Source: Chryseobacterium sp. R2A-55
Lineage (GTDB): Bacteria > Bacteroidota > Bacteroidia > Flavobacteriales > Weeksellaceae
Reading direction: 5' to 3'
Length of the DNA: 64,000 nt
Assembly (NCBI RefSeq): GCF_021401085.1
Contig: NZ_JACBFP010000007.1
Coordinates: forward strand, 94,129 to 158,128
A program made the position numbers and the translations under genes. The notes beneath the pieces are model-generated. The model had not been told where the DNA came from and did not search any database. It was given only the letters and a program-made list of their open reading frames with translations. Shown here piece by piece: positions 35,951 through 43,154 of the stretch (positions within the stretch are counted from its first letter, which is position 1; every line of letters starts with the position of its first letter).

Positions 35951-35980
35951 AAAGCTGCTGCGTTTTTCGGCAGCTTTTTT
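35951..35980 (+). terminator. Terminator after the T9SS remnant
   Basis: AAAGCTGC (35951-35958) pairs with GCAGCTTT (35970-35977) and is followed by a T-run. The stem sequence resembles the terminator after the intact cargo gene at 39096-39125. Confidence 0.8.
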
Positions 35981-36175
35981 TGTGTCTTACTGTGAAAATT
36001 TCATGTGAAACATTCTAGAAAACACAAATTATTATTAAATTCCTATGAGAAAAGCGCTGTTTATTAGATTTCTTTACCGAATTAACCTTTTGTTAAAATT
36101 AAATTATTAAAATTTTCTTAAATATTTAACAATAATTAGTAATTTAGACGCAATATTTCGAAACTAAAATATAAT

Positions 36176-39073
36176 ATGAAATCAAAACTTTATCAATTAC
36201 TTTCATTAGTAATGTTATGCGTGGGCATCATGATTGGCGCGCAAGAAGGAAAGGGACCGACCTTCATCGGGCAAGCAGACAAAATGGTGGAAATGCCTTC
36301 TTTGTCAAGCAGAACAAACTTGGAACCATTTGTTGACAAAGGGGGCGAAATGAAAGACCGCCGTTATTACAAACACAATATCCTTCCGGGAAAAGACCCT
36401 CAGAAAACAGACGACATTCATGTGTTGAATAGAAATCCGCTGGAACAGCTTATTCCGGGGAAGGCACCGAGTCTGGTTTTTGATGCTGCAGCTTCTACTT
36501 CCCAACCAACGGATCCTGCTTTGGCAGTGGGACCGAACCATGTATTTGTGGTATTCAACACCGGCTTCAGAATTTTTGACAAATCCGGAAATCCTTTGAC
36601 CGGGCAATTGGCACCGTCAAATATTTTCGGGACAAATGGCTGTTGCGACCTTACCGCTTCATATGACCATATAGCGAACAGATGGGTGGTTACACTTCTG
36701 GGAAGCGGCGCTTATGTGGCCGTTTCGAAAACTGCAGATCCTGTGACTTCCGGCTGGAATGTTTACACCTATTCTTCAGTCACTGACTATCAAAAGCTTT
36801 CAGTGTGGAGTGATGGATATTATATGACTGATAACACTACTTCTAGCAACAAAGTTTATGCTTTTGAAAGAGAAAAAATGTTGGCAGGTGATCCTTCTGC
36901 AAAAATATTGGCATTTCCGCTTCCGGGACTTGTAACTTCAGGTTTTTACAGCCCGCAATTTTTTACCCTTTCGGATCCAAATGCACCAGCTGCAGGGAAT
37001 GTCCCAATCGTTTACATGCAAGATGATGCATGGAGCGGCGTTTCACAAGACCACCTCAAATTGTGGAATCTTAGTGTGAACTGGGCAAATCCGAGTGCCT
37101 CGGTAATGTCACAACCAGTGCAGCTCAACACCCAACCTTTCGTAGGTGTTTTTGACGGGGGAAGTTTTTATAATTTACCTCAGCCAAACGGAGGCGCCAC
37201 CATTGATGCACTTCAGGCAACCATTATGAACCAGGCACAGTTTAGAAAATTTGCAGATCACAATTCGGCAGTTTTTAATTTTGTGGTCAACACGGCCGCC
37301 ACAGGAAAACTTGCAGGAATTCGCTGGTTTGAGCTTCGTCAACCAGCTGACGGACAACCCTGGACGATCTATCAGGAAGGAACCTATACAGCAGCTAATG
37401 GGAAACACGCTTGGAATGCGAGTTTGATTATGGATGTGCAAGGAAATATCGGGATGGGATATACTGCCATGGGTGGTCCAGGAAATAAGTATGTAGGTTC
37501 TTATTATACCGGCCGAAAAGCAGTAGATCCTCTGGGAACAATGACTGTTGCGGAAACCATCATCAAAGAAGGTAACGCGAACATTCCTGGTGGAAGATAT
37601 GGTGATTATTCAAAAATAGATATCGACCCGGCTGACTATAAAACGATGTGGTACGATACCGAATATATGAACAGTGGCAGAAAAAATGTGGTGGGAGTTT
37701 TCAAAATTGCACCGAATTTCTTGAAGGATGTGGGCGTTATCAGTATTGATACTCCTGTTTCCGGAGCTTTAAGCAATGCGGAAACCGTAAAAGTAAAAGT
37801 GTACAATTACGGCACAGATGCACAAAGCAATATCCCAGTTTTATTTAAAGTTAATGGGACCACTATTGCCACCGAAACTTTTGCAGGACCTTTAGCCTCA
37901 GGTGCCACGGCAGATTACACATTTACTGCCAAAGCGAATTTGGGAACTGAAGGTCAGACTTACGCCATCTATGCCGGAACATCGCTAAGTGGCGATGAAG
38001 ACACCACCAATGATGGCATTACCAAAAATGTAACCCATGTATTTCAATGGGATGCCGCAATGGATGAAATCACCGATCCAAACTCTGGTGGGTATTTGAA
38101 CTCCCAACCAATCAAAGTGAAAATTTCAAATAAGGGAACCCAAACCATTACCAATCTTCCAGTTGCGTATAATGTGGATGGTGGAGCATTCGTGAACGAA
38201 ACAGTGACTACTCCAATTCCGGCAGGAACATCTTTAAATTATACTTTTACCACACCGTATAATTTCAACACCATTAAGACTTATAATCTTACGGCCAAAA
38301 CTATGCTTGCCAATGATGCGGTTCCTGCAAACGACGTTGTCACAAAAACAATCGTCAACTCAGCTTGTATCGCTAAAACCAACAACACTCCATATCCAAT
38401 TGGACCAAACAGCGGCACAGTCACTACTTCGATTGTGAACTATCCTAACGGAGGTGCGGTGAACAAGGTGAAAGTGAGAGTGAATCTGGTTCACACCTGG
38501 GTGGGAGATATTGTAATCAAATTGGTTGCACCAGATAATACTGAAGTCATCTTAGCAAACAGAAGAGGAAGTTCTGGCGACAACTACACCAATACCATTT
38601 TTGATGATGATGCTACCACTGCTATTTCTTCGGGAACGCCTCCGTTCACCGGAACATTCAAACCGGAATCACCACTTTCTGTCCTTAACGGCAAATTGAT
38701 GACCGGCGATTGGAAACTGGTCATCACAGATATGTCAAACCTTGACGGCGGAACACTACTTGATTGGACACTGGATATTTGCACCAACGATAATCTGGCA
38801 GTTTCAAATGTTGAAGTGGACAGCAATAACGTAATGGTTGCCAATACCGGAATCAACAAATTCAAAGTGATTTTGAATGACAAGGAAATGAACAAAATGG
38901 TGGACATGGATCTCTACAATGCAGCCGGACAGGAAGTGCTTAAAAAACGCCTATTCAGAGCTGGTACAGGATATGAAACAGATTTCGATATGTCTTACGC
39001 ACCAAAAGGAATTTACATGATTAAAATTTCAGACGGTACCAAGACCTATTCGAAAAAATTACTGGTAAAGTAA
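36176..39073 (+). CDS. T9SS cargo protein with P-domain and type A sorting domain
   Basis: A 965-residue secreted protein with a signal peptide (about residues 1-21, ending GAQ). The N-terminal 520 residues form an unassigned beta-rich region with propeller-like repeats (TDPALAVGPNHVFVVFN). Two immunoglobulin-like CARDB-type segments follow (about 525-725). A proprotein-convertase P-domain (about 730-870) contains HTWVGDIVIKLVAPDNTEV and LMTGDWKLVITD. The last 80 residues are a Por/T9SS type A sorting domain ending GIYMIKISDGTKTYSKKL. It is exported and anchored by type IX secretion. No protease active-site motif was recognised. Confidence 0.88.
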   Translation: MKSKLYQLLSLVMLCVGIMIGAQEGKGPTFIGQADKMVEMPSLSSRTNLEPFVDKGGEMKDRRYYKHNILPGKDPQKTDDIHVLNRNPLEQLIPGKAPSLVFDAAASTSQPTDPALAVGPNHVFVVFNTGFRIFDKSGNPLTGQLAPSNIFGTNGCCDLTASYDHIANRWVVTLLGSGAYVAVSKTADPVTSGWNVYTYSSVTDYQKLSVWSDGYYMTDNTTSSNKVYAFEREKMLAGDPSAKILAFPLPGLVTSGFYSPQFFTLSDPNAPAAGNVPIVYMQDDAWSGVSQDHLKLWNLSVNWANPSASVMSQPVQLNTQPFVGVFDGGSFYNLPQPNGGATIDALQATIMNQAQFRKFADHNSAVFNFVVNTAATGKLAGIRWFELRQPADGQPWTIYQEGTYTAANGKHAWNASLIMDVQGNIGMGYTAMGGPGNKYVGSYYTGRKAVDPLGTMTVAETIIKEGNANIPGGRYGDYSKIDIDPADYKTMWYDTEYMNSGRKNVVGVFKIAPNFLKDVGVISIDTPVSGALSNAETVKVKVYNYGTDAQSNIPVLFKVNGTTIATETFAGPLASGATADYTFTAKANLGTEGQTYAIYAGTSLSGDEDTTNDGITKNVTHVFQWDAAMDEITDPNSGGYLNSQPIKVKISNKGTQTITNLPVAYNVDGGAFVNETVTTPIPAGTSLNYTFTTPYNFNTIKTYNLTAKTMLANDAVPANDVVTKTIVNSACIAKTNNTPYPIGPNSGTVTTSIVNYPNGGAVNKVKVRVNLVHTWVGDIVIKLVAPDNTEVILANRRGSSGDNYTNTIFDDDATTAISSGTPPFTGTFKPESPLSVLNGKLMTGDWKLVITDMSNLDGGTLLDWTLDICTNDNLAVSNVEVDSNNVMVANTGINKFKVILNDKEMNKMVDMDLYNAAGQEVLKKRLFRAGTGYETDFDMSYAPKGIYMIKISDGTKTYSKKLLVK

Positions 39074-39095
39074 ATTTTCATCTATATTAATCACG

Positions 39096-39125
39096 AAGCT
39101 GCTGAGAAATTCAGCAGCTTTTTTT
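39096..39125 (+). terminator. Terminator of the T9SS cargo gene
   Basis: A perfect 10-bp stem AAGCTGCTGA (39096-39105) with TCAGCAGCTT (39111-39120) around a 5-nt loop, followed by T. Confidence 0.85.
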
Positions 39126-39137
39126 AAAACCACCCGT

Positions 39138-39464
39138 ATGAAAAACTTATTTTTGTCCACATTCATTTTCCCAATTTCCTGCATGATGACCAATTCCGTG
39201 ACTTCCACTGCAGAATCCGCACCCAACCGGTTTACAGAAATGACTGCCGTGAAATCAGAAAACTGCGACTATCTTCTTCAGGACAAAAGCGGTAACAATT
39301 ACGAAGTGACCGAGATTACTAGCAAAATCTCCAACCTTTCACCGGGCAAAAAAGTATGGGTAACCTATCAACCGCTCAGGAGAATGTCCATTTGCGGAGC
39401 TCAACCCATTGAAATCCTTGAAGTTGCTGAAAAACAGGTACTGGGAAATAAAGAAAATCAATGA
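39138..39464 (+). CDS. Small predicted lipoprotein
   Basis: A 108-residue secreted protein with a short signal peptide and a lipobox-like FPISC (Cys at about residue 15). A compact domain follows in which NCDYLLQDKSGNNYEV and GKKVWVTYQPLRRMSICGAQPIEI recall OB-fold-like or beta-barrel proteins seen in Chryseobacterium. Two further cysteines (about residues 43 and 85) could form a disulfide. No named family is recognised. It lies just after the cargo gene's terminator, so it is probably a separate unit. Confidence 0.65.
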   Translation: MKNLFLSTFIFPISCMMTNSVTSTAESAPNRFTEMTAVKSENCDYLLQDKSGNNYEVTEITSKISNLSPGKKVWVTYQPLRRMSICGAQPIEILEVAEKQVLGNKENQ

Positions 39465-39705
39465 TTTTCAAGCCATCTCCAGTTTGACAAAAATCATCAT
39501 AAAAAAAAAGTGAATCTGGCTTTTTATTTGAAATAATTTCTTAATTTTACTCTTCCCAAATAAGGAAATTTTTGGTTAATTCTCTTTCTGCCTTTAAGAC
39601 GACATTAGCTGATGTATTCGGCAACCAAGTCTTTGAAATGGAACCCTGTCCAAATCTTTCCTTTTTTTTGTGCCTAGAATTAATGTGGATGCGAATTGCG
39701 GACCA

Positions 39706-40356
39706 CTACCGCTGCAGCTTTTCACCATAGGACAAATCTCCCGCATCGCCCAAACCAGGTGTAATGTAACCTTTAGATGTCAGGTTTTCATCCAATGCTC
39801 CGATCCATATTTTTGCTTCCGGATACGCTTTTTCAAGTGTTTCTACTCCTTGTCTTGAAGCAATTGCAGCCACAATATGCAGCTGGGTTGGTTTCCCGTG
39901 ATTCAGCAAATCTTTCAAAGCCTCGATCAAACTTGCGCCTGTTGCCAACATAGGATCAGCCACGATCAATGGTCGTCCATCGATATTTGGGCAGGTAAGA
40001 TAATCTTGTTTGATCGAAAAATAATCGTTAGCGTCGTGTTTTCTGTAAGCTGCCACAAATCCACAATCTGCCTTATCAAAATAATTCAGGATTCCCTGGA
40101 ATAAGGGAACCCCCGCTCGCAAAATCGTGGTAATGACCGGCTGAACTGCAATTTCCTTGACTTTAATCTTATCCAAAGGCGTTTGAATCTCCAGTTCTTT
40201 TTGTTCCAGACCTTTTGAGATTTCGAAAGCCGCAACTTCTCCGATGCGTTCCATATTTCTGCGGAACTTCATGCGATCGCGTTGAACTTCGGTGTTTCTT
40301 AAATCGTTGATCCAGGAGTTTACTAATGAAAAATTGTCTGCTAAAACGGTAACCAT
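39706..40356 (-). CDS. upp: Uracil phosphoribosyltransferase
   Basis: A 216-residue type I phosphoribosyltransferase that makes UMP from uracil and PRPP in pyrimidine salvage. The PRPP-binding loop is LIVADPMLATGASLIEAL (about residues 133-150), and the family end GDAGDLSYG carries the uracil-binding residues. A near-consensus GAACTTTG box lies at 40375-40382. Transcription is convergent with the lipoprotein gene across a 241-bp gap in which no terminator was clear. Confidence 0.93.
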   Translation of the reverse strand: MVTVLADNFSLVNSWINDLRNTEVQRDRMKFRRNMERIGEVAAFEISKGLEQKELEIQTPLDKIKVKEIAVQPVITTILRAGVPLFQGILNYFDKADCGFVAAYRKHDANDYFSIKQDYLTCPNIDGRPLIVADPMLATGASLIEALKDLLNHGKPTQLHIVAAIASRQGVETLEKAYPEAKIWIGALDENLTSKGYITPGLGDAGDLSYGEKLQR

Positions 40357-40498
40357 TCTATTTATTTTATTTTACAAAGTTCGTAAATTTAAGAAACACC
40401 TCACCAGAAAGCATTTCAAAACTTCTGATATTCCCTTTAAATGGCTGAAAAACATGAAAAAAAACTTTCAGCACCGGAAATCCCGAAAGGACTGTCAT

Positions 40499-41806
40499 TT
40501 ATTTCTGTCTGAAATAAACCTCAATGGGAACTCCGGTAAAACCAAATTCCTTGCGAAGCTGATTCTCGGTAAACCTTTTGTAAGGCTCTTTTACATACTG
40601 TGGAAGGTTACAGAAAAACACAAATTGCGGACTCGGCGTAGGAAGCTGAACACAGTATTTGATTTTCACATATTTCCCTTTGATTGCCGGTGGTGGCGTC
40701 TTCTCAAAAATCGGAAGCATCACCTCGTTGAGTTTTGAAGTCTTGATTTTCTTCGCACGGTTTTGGTAAACTTCCATCGCCGTATCCACAGCTTTCAGGA
40801 TTCTCTGTTTCGTTAAAGCAGAAATAAACAGAATAGGGACATCCGTAAACTGCCCAATTTTTGCTTTAATGGCATTCTCGAAATCGCGCATGGTGTTGGT
40901 TTCTTTTTCCACCAAATCCCATTTGTTGACCAGGATCACGATTCCTTTTCTGTTCTTTTGGGCCAAACCAAAAATGTTCATATCCTGACTTTCCCAACCC
41001 AAAGTTGCATCCACCATGATGATGACCACATCTGAATATTCGATCGAGCGAACTGACCGCATCACGGAATAAAACTCCAGATCTTCCTTCACTTTCGCTT
41101 TTCTACGCATTCCGGCGGTGTCCACCAGCACAAATTCATGGCCGAATTTATTGTAAAGCGTTTCGATGGAATCGCGGGTGGTTCCCGCAACATCGGTCAC
41201 AATGTTTCTTTCAACATCTAAAAGGGCATTGGTCAAAGTAGATTTCCCCACATTCGGTCTTCCCGCAATCGTAATTTTCGGCAATCCTTCAAATGGGTCT
41301 TTGTATTCGGTGGACGGAAAATCTTTGACAATATCATCCAACAATTCTCCTGTTCCGGAACCGGTTGCAGAAGATAAAGTGTAGTATTTCTCAATTCCCA
41401 ACTGGTAAAATTCGGTCGCTGCCAATTCTTCTTTCGCAGAATCCACTTTGTTGACCACGATATAGGTCGGTTTATTGGAGCGGCGAAGCATCTCGAAAAT
41501 CTCCTCATCCGTATCGGTCAATCCTTCTTCCACATTCAACATAAAAATAATGGAAGTGGCCTCATCAATCGCCAGCTGAACTTGTTTTGAGATTTCTTCC
41601 TGGAAAACATCTTCGGTATTTACTTCGTAGCCACCGGTATCAATTACCGTGAACTCTACTCCATTCCAATCCGATTTTCCGTAATGGCGATCACGGGTTA
41701 CGCCGGCTGTAGAATCTACAATGGCTTCTCTTCTTTCCAGGAAACGGTTAAACAGGGTGGACTTTCCTACATTGGGTCTTCCAACGATTGCGACAATATT
41801 GCTCAT
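40499..41806 (-). CDS. der: Ribosome biogenesis GTPase Der
   Basis: A 435-residue EngA/Der protein with two tandem GTPase domains. Domain 1 has GRPNVGKS (residues 8-15), DTGGYEVN and NKVD. Domain 2 has GRPNVGKS near residue 183, DTAGMRRK and NKWD. A C-terminal KH-like domain completes it. Der is essential for 50S subunit maturation. It has a promoter (TATCTTTG at 41893-41900) and a leader of about 80 nt that opens with a hairpin, and a degraded second copy of that promoter/leader lies 500 bp upstream. Confidence 0.96.
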   Translation of the reverse strand: MSNIVAIVGRPNVGKSTLFNRFLERREAIVDSTAGVTRDRHYGKSDWNGVEFTVIDTGGYEVNTEDVFQEEISKQVQLAIDEATSIIFMLNVEEGLTDTDEEIFEMLRRSNKPTYIVVNKVDSAKEELAATEFYQLGIEKYYTLSSATGSGTGELLDDIVKDFPSTEYKDPFEGLPKITIAGRPNVGKSTLTNALLDVERNIVTDVAGTTRDSIETLYNKFGHEFVLVDTAGMRRKAKVKEDLEFYSVMRSVRSIEYSDVVIIMVDATLGWESQDMNIFGLAQKNRKGIVILVNKWDLVEKETNTMRDFENAIKAKIGQFTDVPILFISALTKQRILKAVDTAMEVYQNRAKKIKTSKLNEVMLPIFEKTPPPAIKGKYVKIKYCVQLPTPSPQFVFFCNLPQYVKEPYKRFTENQLRKEFGFTGVPIEVYFRQK

Positions 41807-41854
41807 AAAATTTTGTTTAATAATCCTCTCAATAAATGAAGGACGATGATTATT

Positions 41855-41900
41855 AATGGGTTACTCCATCTTTTGGAGCCCAAAAATTTTTGCAAAGATA
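41855..41900 (-). promoter_or_regulatory. der: der promoter and leader hairpin (copy A)
   Basis: The minus strand carries TATCTTTG (41893-41900, perfect -7 box), then an A/T stretch, then a hairpin in the leader. CTCCA pairs with TGGAG (plus-strand 41864-41868 and 41874-41878), with GGG/CCC extending it. The hairpin lies 52 nt upstream of the der ATG. A near-identical copy occurs at 42377-42423. Confidence 0.65.
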
Positions 41901-42046
41901 GTTTTTTATGCTGGAAGTTGGTTGATGGATGTTGGGTGTTGGGTGTAAAAAAAGGAGGAACTGATCATATTTTTAAAAACTCAAAAGTGGGGAGCCTTTG
42001 CCAGCGGTTTGACTTGGTGCGGTGTACTGATGTTTATGCTTGAAAA

Positions 42047-42124
42047 TTATGCTAATACGGCACCGTTCATAATGCAATCACCTACTTTTCCTGAAATTTC
42101 TGAAATAGAATGTGCTGTTCCCAT
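42047..42124 (-). pseudogene. Truncated 25-codon open frame, possible gene remnant
   Basis: ATG at 42124 begins a 25-residue peptide (MGTAHSISEISGKVGDCIMN...) ending in TAA. The S-G-K-V-G-D-C-I opening resembles the N-terminus of a family of small Bacteroidota proteins that start with a G-K-x-G-D-x-V-Y-Y pattern, but it stops where the family would continue. An A-rich start region precedes it, and a TACTTTTG box lies at 42184-42191. It may be the surviving N-terminus of a lost gene. The family link is weak. Confidence 0.35.
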
Positions 42125-42183
42125 ATTTTTTGTGTTTTTACATCATCTTGTTAATCAGGACATTAACATTTACTACTACCTCA

Positions 42184-42191
42184 CAAAAGTA
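42184..42191 (-). promoter_or_regulatory. -7 box in the der-lemA gap
   Basis: TACTTTTG on the minus strand matches TAnnTTTG. A GTTAAT/ATTAAC hairpin lies just downstream in the predicted leader of the truncated frame at 42124. Confidence 0.45.
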
Positions 42192-42283
42192 GTAAATTTC
42201 TTCTATTAAATTCCTCTTAATTACTTACAGCAAACCGAAAGCGGAGGTTGAGCCATAGTTCACCCATAGTTGCACCGTAGTTT

Positions 42284-42307
42284 ACAGTACCACTGTATAG
42301 GTACTGT
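42284..42307. repeat. 8-bp inverted repeat in the der-lemA gap
   Basis: ACAGTACC (42284-42291) and GGTACTGT (42300-42307) form a perfect stem with an 8-nt loop. Next to it are imperfect 11-12-bp direct repeats on the CCATAGTT theme (about 42253-42283) and a second palindrome TGTGTT/AACACA (42333-42346). A 27-codon minus-strand frame (42282-42365) spans this block; I do not treat it as an established gene. Confidence 0.5.
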
Positions 42308-42376
42308 TCGGATGTGGTTCTAAACAGCTCAGTGTGTTAAAACACAACTCATCTGGCGAAATCATTTTAAGTTAAG

Positions 42377-42423
42377 AATGGGTTACTTCAACTTTTGAAG
42401 CCCAGAAAATTTTTGAAAAGATA
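42377..42423 (-). repeat. Second copy (B) of the der promoter/leader hairpin
   Basis: Forty-seven bases match 41855-41900 with only a handful of differences. The stem is CTTCA/TGAAG instead of CTCCA/TGGAG, so one base pair has changed on both sides (C-G to T-A). The -7 box is degraded to TATCTTTT. No recognised gene follows on the minus strand. Confidence 0.7.
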
Positions 42424-42595
42424 AGAAAAGTGGGGAAAAGGCAGTTTCCATTTAAGAGAAAATCAATGAGATAACCTTAGAAACTAAAAAATTAACAATC
42501 AGATTAAAATAAAAAATCGCCCCATTGACAATAATTTTTAACTTTACAAACATATCTCATTTATCGGATTCGCAACCAAACAAAAATTTATTGAA

Positions 42596-43150
42596 ATGTT
42601 TATTTTAGCAATTATTCTCGCAGTTGGAATTCTATTCCTTCTCTATGGAGTTTCTACCTACAACCGACTGGTAAAATTTAAAACTATGGTTCAGGAAGCG
42701 TGGAGCAGCATTGATGTAATGTTGAAAAAACGCTACGACCTGATTCCGAATTTGGTGGAAACCGTGAAAGGTTATGCCATACATGAGCGCGAAACTTTTG
42801 ATGCCGTCACCAAAGCCAGAGCAGACGCGATGAGCGCAAATTCTGTGCAGGAAAAAGAAACCGCCGAAAAAAGTCTCGGACAAGCAATGATGCGCCTGAA
42901 TGCCGTAGCAGAGCAATATCCGGACTTGAAAGCCAATGCAAATTTCATGCAGTTGCAAGGCGAACTGTCTAATGTGGAAAGCGACATAGAAAAATCAAGA
43001 AGATATTACAACGGAACCGTGCGCGAAAACAATATTCTGGTGGACACTTTCCCGAGCAACATTATTGCAAACATGTTTAAATTCTCGAAATCTGCATTCT
43101 TTGAACTGGAAAATACTGCAGAGAGAGCGGTTCCAAACATGAAATTCTAA
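42596..43150 (+). CDS. lemA: LemA family protein
   Basis: A 184-residue protein with one N-terminal membrane helix (about residues 2-22) and a helical bundle. YNRLVKFKTMVQEAWSSIDVMLKKRYDLIPNLVETVKGYA and RRYYNGTVRENN are the two strongest LemA signatures. LemA proteins are membrane-anchored helical proteins of unsettled function, commonly paired with a DUF2207 or YgcG/TPM-domain protein, as here (4 bp to the next start). A TAACTTTA sequence about 50 nt upstream is a near-consensus promoter box. Confidence 0.9.
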   Translation: MFILAIILAVGILFLLYGVSTYNRLVKFKTMVQEAWSSIDVMLKKRYDLIPNLVETVKGYAIHERETFDAVTKARADAMSANSVQEKETAEKSLGQAMMRLNAVAEQYPDLKANANFMQLQGELSNVESDIEKSRRYYNGTVRENNILVDTFPSNIIANMFKFSKSAFFELENTAERAVPNMKF

Positions 43151-43154
43151 ATCA

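Noticed and set aside
39550..39735. Plus-strand coding-like stretch near the upp stop (TLADVFGNQVFEMEPCPN)
   Set aside because: No start codon context, it overlaps upp, and I could match no family, so it is more likely chance than a fossil gene.
41911..41950. TGTTGGG-type tandem repeat in the der leader region
   Set aside because: Only two to three imperfect units; too short to call a functional repeat or a CRISPR-like array.
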